From Lutraria lutraria (Eukaryota; Mollusca; Bivalvia; Venerida; Mactridae): 64,000 bases of DNA. The translations under genes were made by a program, and so were the position numbers. The notes under the pieces were generated by a model. The model made no database searches and was not told where the DNA came from. It was given only the letters and a program-made list of their open reading frames with translations. Shown piece after piece: positions 59,076-64,000 of this stretch; positions within the stretch are counted from its first letter, which is position 1, and each line of letters begins with the position of its first letter. The stretch spans positions 31,111,912 to 31,175,911 of the forward strand of contig OZ026848.1 of NCBI GenBank assembly GCA_964023205.1. Direction: 5' to 3'.

Positions 59076-59447
59076 TGTAAACCAGTTCCGGATATCAAAC
59101 AGTTCCGGTGATTTTTTATCATTCGTTTCACGTATGAGAATAATCCACACATATATAGTAAAATGTATTATTCACTCACGTAGAATTTCTATTTTAATTC
59201 AGGATGGCAATCTTTCGCTTTCTTGTACATTGTTTACTTCCAGTCGAGCGCCTATTGTCATGGGCACTTGCATATTACACACCATGGTATGGTGTTGAGT
59301 ATCGGTAGACCATGTTTAGGCCGGGTTTTATATACATACAGGGATTGCTTAAGTTGTCCCCTTATGTTTTTAGTTGAACCTTTTGCTGTGAATAAACGCT
59401 ATTAATTGTTGATCGAAGTTCGTCATTGATTTCTCCCAACTCCAACA
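59076..59447 (+). mobile_element. LTR-like block of a retroelement
   Basis: 372 bp bounded by TG (tgtaaaccagttcc) and CA (ctccaaca). A TATA-like ttttatatac at 59327 and AATAAA at 59391-59396 sit 55 bp apart, as in a U3-R-U5 arrangement. Two bases after the CA comes tggtgtggtggcagcgg (59450), which could be a tRNA primer-binding site. A retroelement protease fragment follows 250 bp later. No second LTR is in the window, so the call rests on structure, not on a repeat. Confidence 0.5.
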
Positions 59448-59719
59448 ACTGGTGTGGTGGCAGCGGTGTTAAAAGCATCTTCAACGCCTACCTCAAGGAT
59501 GACAAGAACCTATATCTTGTAAACCACACTACCGAAGAAGTAGGAGGAAAACAACTCGGACCTAGAGTGTGACGAGGCAGTTTATTCTGTAACCGTTCAT
59601 TATTCGATTGATATAGCTGTTAAAATGGTAAAACACATTTGGTACATTATTAATCAACATGTCATCGAGGGCTCCAAAGCAGTGCTGACAACGTGCTTTT
59701 AGTATCGCGACGCGTGTGT

Positions 59720-60404
59720 ATGAAACAGTCACCTACCGTTAAAATGTTTCATAACCATTTCCCTGTGACTGTCACTCTTGACACTGGTGCTGAAGTTAGC
59801 ATGATAACACATTCAATTGCCAAATACATCAATGCTCCTATTCGAAAAAGTAACCAGAATGCTATCCAAGCAGATGGAGTAACACCATTAGTTATTATTG
59901 AAGAAACACACACAATATCACGTGGAAATTTTGAAATTCAGCTTGAGGCTCTAGTAGTAAATGACTTAGCTGTTGATATACTTGGTGGTATTTCATTTAT
60001 GACTGCGAGTGATATTTCGGTTAAACCAGGTCGTTCACTATGGACCAGCTACACAAGAGAACCTCGAACACCGTGTACAAAGAGCCCAAACTGCGTTTGT
60101 TTTACGCGCTCCTGCTTCATCCACAGTGACCTGGCCTGGAGCATACGTTGAATTAGATACACGTATTGATGATGACCCAAATGGATCATTCGCAGTAGAA
60201 CCAAAAAGTGACCAATCATGGTTGATGCCGCAGATTGTAGATGCCGTACAAGGCAAAATTCGGTTGCTAAATACCAGCCATATTCCTGTAAAAAGACTTA
60301 GGCACGAACAGTTATGCAATGCCAGACATACAGTTGAGAATTATCAGAACAACAGACTGATTACAAGCTCGGTGAATGTACCCAAGGCAAACTTAAAATT
60401 TTAA
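59720..60404 (+). pseudogene. LTR retroelement pol fragment (aspartic protease region), frameshifted
   Basis: The first frame (59693-60148) contains VTLDTGAEVSMI near 59769, a retropepsin-type D-T-G active site, and about 65 residues later VDILGGISFM, the second conserved protease motif. Around 60035-60060 the frame changes. The second frame (to 60404) reads TAFVLRAPASSTVTWPGAYV and later GKIRLLNTSHIPV, which in related mollusc Ty3/gypsy-like pol proteins follows the protease. Reverse transcriptase, RNase H and integrase are absent, and there is no gag between the LTR-like block and the protease. A dead, internally deleted copy. Confidence 0.75.
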
Positions 60405-60545
60405 AACACCTTTATAATCAAATTATTTAGATGGATTATTTATTGTCAATATTGTCCTGCTACCTTCTTGTTTGTATATCAATTTATATGTTATACCAAG
60501 TAGATAGGGCCTAGATATTGACAGTTTCACCATTGCTATTTCAGG
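60405..60545. other. Spacer before gag-like fragment
   Basis: ttgctatttcag at 60532-60543 looks like a splice acceptor right before the ATG of the next fragment. Confidence 0.35.
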
Positions 60546-61395
60546 ATGCCTAAAGTTAAACCTAGCAAGGCTAAAGGTGGCAAAACAAAGGCGATGCCAG
60601 CGTCAGAATCAAGACTGGCTAATTTGCTGGCATCCGCCATAACAAAGGACGAGTGTGTCCTCAAGGAACTTAAAACTTTATTATGTGAAGTATCGTCTGA
60701 TAACAATGAGGGAGATCGTAGGAAAGACGATGGGACTGAGGCCAAACTAACAGGCTCGTTGGACAATGTGTGCATCTGTTAAGGTAGTTAAAGAGAAAAA
60801 TGTTGATAAAGACGACCAATGTGTAGATTTAGGGTTGTTCTCATTTGTTCATGCTCCTGTATCACCTAAATTGAGGGACCAAATTTTGAACATGCAGTAT
60901 GTAGATTTGGCCCATTTGCTATATTCAAACGCAAACGAAAACAATAAGAAACTCTAATTTGGATACAGTCACGTCCATTTAGACTACTGCCCAAAAACAG
61001 ATCACCAATATTTTGTCACGATGTCGCGCATTCCAAATATGCAGAGGAAGCTCCCCAACTGTTTCAGTACATGTAACTAATTCAAACAATGGCATACCAT
61101 TCAGCTGTTAGTTGGTTATCTAAAAGTTTAGGCAACTAAGGGCTGTCAGGGTGTGGTACCTTGGGGTCAGCTACATACAGAGACATATTTGTACTGCTCT
61201 ATGGTAAAACAGAATTTTCGTCCCCATGGTCCAACCTCATCAAAAACAGTTAAGGGGAAACTCCCACATAATGTCTTGTTTCGGAGAGGTTACTGTTGGG
61301 AGTTCCAAAACAAGCAGTCCTGTGCAAAAAGTAACTGCTCTATGTTGCACCAATGTTCAAACTGTGAGGGCAAGTCCCACGGGACTGGCAAGTAA
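60546..61395 (+). pseudogene. Gag-like ORF of a retroelement, decayed
   Basis: It starts with a Lys-rich N-terminus in one frame (60546), then shifts near 60770 to a frame reading SPKLRDQILNMQYVDLAHLL. A stop at 60955 follows, then pieces such as HSKYAEEAPQLFQYM (stop) and VPWGQLHTETYL. The end reads FRRGYCWEFQ...C....C...H with C-x8-C-x4-C-x3-H spacing, followed by CSNCEGKSH, a zinc-knuckle-like motif whose last Cys is lost at a stop. This order (YVDL..LL, WGQLH.E, CCCH then CCHC) is what I know from gag-like proteins of DIRS/tyrosine-recombinase-type elements of marine invertebrates. At least four disabling changes. Confidence 0.6.
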
Positions 61396-61492
61396 TTCAA
61401 ATCCAATGCCAATCATAAGCTCCCGTCCAACTTAATGTCACATTTGAGAAATTGGTCAACCTGCAAAAACTGCAAAAGTAAATGTACCGAAA

Positions 61493-63086
61493 ATGTCAGT
61501 GAAGGAATCAGGCAACAAATCTTTGATTCTTACTACAACAAGACAATGTCGTTTGAAGGAAAGTGCGATTATGTGTCAACATGTAGAAGTTGTTGCAACT
61601 AGCAACAGATACCGATGCACAAAGAAACATCAATCAAGAAAGTCCTTATCTGTAGGGTATCAGAGAATTAAAGTATGCAAAATATTTTTATATAAAAACC
61701 CTTTGCATTGGAACAAAAGTCATTGACTGCACACTAAAGAGGAAACAATGTAGAACATACAGTGGCACTGACCTGAGGGGAAAACACACACCGGCAAATA
61801 AAACTGACACAAATACAAAAACATACATAAAGAGACACATTGAATCGTTCCCTGTTGTTGAATCGCATTACATGAGAAAAAAGACAACTCGAATTTCTTA
61901 AACCAAGACCAATCTATTCGAAAAATGCATTAACTGGATAAAAGTAATTAAAATGCCAAGCGGATGGGGTGATAGCAGCTAGTGAATGAGTATACAGAGA
62001 TGTGTTCTGCAATGATTATAACAGATCATTTTTACAAACCCAAAACTGATGCGTGTGGAACATGCAACAAGTACATTGAAAAGAAGAAATCAGGAAATGT
62101 GTCTACTGCATATGAAGTCATTTACAATGAGCATTTACAAAGAAAGGAACAAGCACGGCTTGTAAAAGATGAAGATAAGAAAAAGGCGAAAAGGGATAAA
62201 GAACTGTATGTATACGTAGCCACATTTGATTTATAAGCTGTATTACATCCCCGTGTTCCAACGTTTCTCAAACATACTACAAACGAAAAATGAACAGCTA
62301 TAACCTCACTTTCTTCTATTCATTGGCTAACTCCTTAGGCACATGTTACATTTGGAATGAGACCCATGGTCAAAGAGGTTCATCTGAAATCGGAACATGT
62401 GTTTTGACACATCTCAATTCTTTAACTGCTAGCATGAAACATGTCATTTTATACCCAGACCAAAACAGGATCCAGTATCTAGCATCAGGCCTCCTGTGTG
62501 CCATTTCTCGAAATCCATCCATTGAAGTTATTGAACAAAAATTCCTAGAATCGGGACATATACAAATGGAATGAGATTCCATGCATTCAGCAATAGAACA
62601 TGCCAAAAAAACAGACCTCATTTTGTGCCAGATCAGTGGGACACAATATTCCAGATGACAAGAAGGAAAAACCCTTACGTTGTCAGACCCTTGAGGTATG
62701 ATAACTTTTGTGACATAAAAACGTATGCAAAAAAACGCCTACAAATGTTTCAAAAACAAGCGTGGATGTCACAATAATTAATTGGCTTAAGGTCTAAGTC
62801 TAACAGGTGCAAGCAAAAAGTATGCTATACTAGGGAAATGATGTATAGAACCAGTTTCCTTCAATTTTCATATTATATTTTGTATAACCCTGTTGTGAAT
62901 TACAAAATGCAAGTTAAAGTTTGCAGAGAAAGAAAAAAATGCAAAACAACCATGTTTGAAAGCTCAATTGTCTTGCAACCTCGCAGTGACAGTAAGGTCC
63001 CAAGGAAGTCCTGCAGTGATGGGAAAGTACTCATTAAAGGTGACAAAAGAAACCTACGAAAGAGAACTGAATCAAGCAGTGACTAA
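61493..63086 (+). pseudogene. Transposase-like uncharacterised family, multiply broken
   Basis: Fragments in three frames follow the order of an uncharacterised, high-copy animal protein family. LRGKH ... HIESFPVVESHYMRKK is at 61737-61895. TDACGTCNKYIEKKKSGN, running to ATFDL and a stop, is at 62040-62236. YIWNETHGQRGSSEIGTC is near 62347. FLESGHIQME, a stop and DSMHSAIEHAKK are at 62542-62612. RRKNPYVVRPLRYDNF follows in a third frame near 62665. A Lys/Ser-rich stretch ends at 63084. High copy number in related genomes and acidic residues spread as FDL, WNE, SGH..ME suggest a DDE-type nuclease, but that is inference. At least five stops or shifts; no inverted ends found. Confidence 0.6.
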
Positions 63087-64000
63087 TGCTTGGTAATATA
63101 TGGATTCAGTGTGACACTTGCAGAGCACAGCTACATGAGACTGCAAACCAAGGTTTTGAGTGTAACAAGTCAGAAGAGAAGTTTGTCAAAACTGCTAGAA
63201 AGATAACTGAAAATGTTGAATTTTGTTTCGCGTGTTGAATTTGAAAACAGAATTACTTCACTTTTTAAAACAGATAGGAAATACTTTATTATGTTAAAAA
63301 ATGCAAATGGTGTGTTACTTTTTAAAAGTCATTGCACAGTAACATTGTTGTAATTTTATTTGAAATGAGGAAATTGTGATGTTGTCTTTAAGAATAACAC
63401 ATGTGTGTAATCAGGTATCAAATTTTAGAATTAAGTTTTTTTGTTTTACTTCTTAGAGCATTTTATTTCTATTTTTTAGAAAAAGGATAGTTGAGAGTCT
63501 TCTTCAAAGCAACATGAGGATGATACTTTGAATAGAATGACTTTGAAGCACTCTGTCATCAGGTTTTATTATGCCTTTAACATAAGTCCTCCAATGACTA
63601 CTCCACAGTGCCTCCTTAATGTCAAACCATAGTATACTAATATACATGATGTATATTTCACACTTTAAAGAACAAACCCCAACAGAACTGTACAAAAGAT
63701 TATGCAACACAATCCAATGAATCACAGTCAGCATCAGAGTTTGTAATGTAGCTTTTGGCCTGTGTTAAAAGAGTGTTGACTGCTTCATCGACAGAGGAGA
63801 CAGTTGCATGTGACAAAGTGTTAGTGTTATGTACTTTTTAAGTGTGAATTCCATAGTTGGATTTCTTTTTATGGATAAATCTAGGAATGAAAAATGAAGA
63901 CAAAAACATTAAAGCTAGAGGATCCAGGGATGAGGCTGGTTTGTCAAATGAGAATGCTCCGATATCGTTGTTCACATTGACAACATTGATTAACCGGAAC
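63087..64000. other. No feature recognised
   Basis: AT-rich DNA after the broken transposase-like gene; a 76-codon minus ORF (63504-63734) is not supported. The right end of the element above, if any, may lie here but I found no inverted end. Confidence 0.4.

Overview
The window looks like AT-rich nuclear DNA of an invertebrate animal, most likely a bivalve mollusc. The basis is one intact biogenic-amine receptor gene of lophotrochozoan 5-HT1-like appearance, a spliced 5' leader, and a dense load of tRNA-derived SINEs, MITEs, minisatellites and the segmented non-coding repeats (about 150-160 bp units ending in GGACGGACGGACG or AGCTCACATTGAGC-like tails) that I associate with molluscan genomes. 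The species cannot be named from sequence alone.

Layout: (1) 1-3 kb carries the only intact protein-coding gene, a 508-residue class A GPCR (281-1807, +). Its whole coding region lies in one exon, preceded by a 3' splice acceptor (176-177) and a 103-nt leader with two tiny upstream ORFs. (2) From 3 to 36 kb there is no supported host gene. The interval is a mosaic of SINEs (three or four families), TA-flanked MITEs, TTAA-flanked piggyBac-like MITEs (one nested in an older element with the empty site visible elsewhere), a 760-bp foldback hairpin, a Tigger/pogo-like non-autonomous element, a LINE reverse-transcriptase remnant, an L2-like LINE tail and minisatellites with units of about 20, 31, 33 and 41 bp. 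(3) 36.4-40.1 kb is a 3.6-kb element with long imperfect inverted ends and GTTACC/GGTAAC subterminal motifs. It encloses a wrecked copy of a multi-copy, uncharacterised animal gene family, and I consider it the most interesting object here. (4) 40-58 kb is again repeats and AT-rich DNA, with a retroposed insert carrying a 14-bp target-site duplication, a second LINE remnant on the minus strand, and an 11-unit, 33-bp array that stays open as an 11-residue protein repeat. (5) 59-63 kb is a cluster of decayed autonomous elements: an LTR-like block with an aspartic-protease-bearing pol fragment, a gag-like gene fragment with CCCH and CCHC-type cysteine motifs, and a broken copy of another uncharacterised transposase-like family.

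Functionally, only the receptor is a working gene by sequence: Gi-type architecture, long third cytoplasmic loop, short tail. Everything else is mobile or tandem DNA in various stages of decay. No rRNA, functional tRNA, CRISPR or prokaryotic feature was seen. All identifications are by eye from motifs and repeat comparison within the window; no database search was possible.
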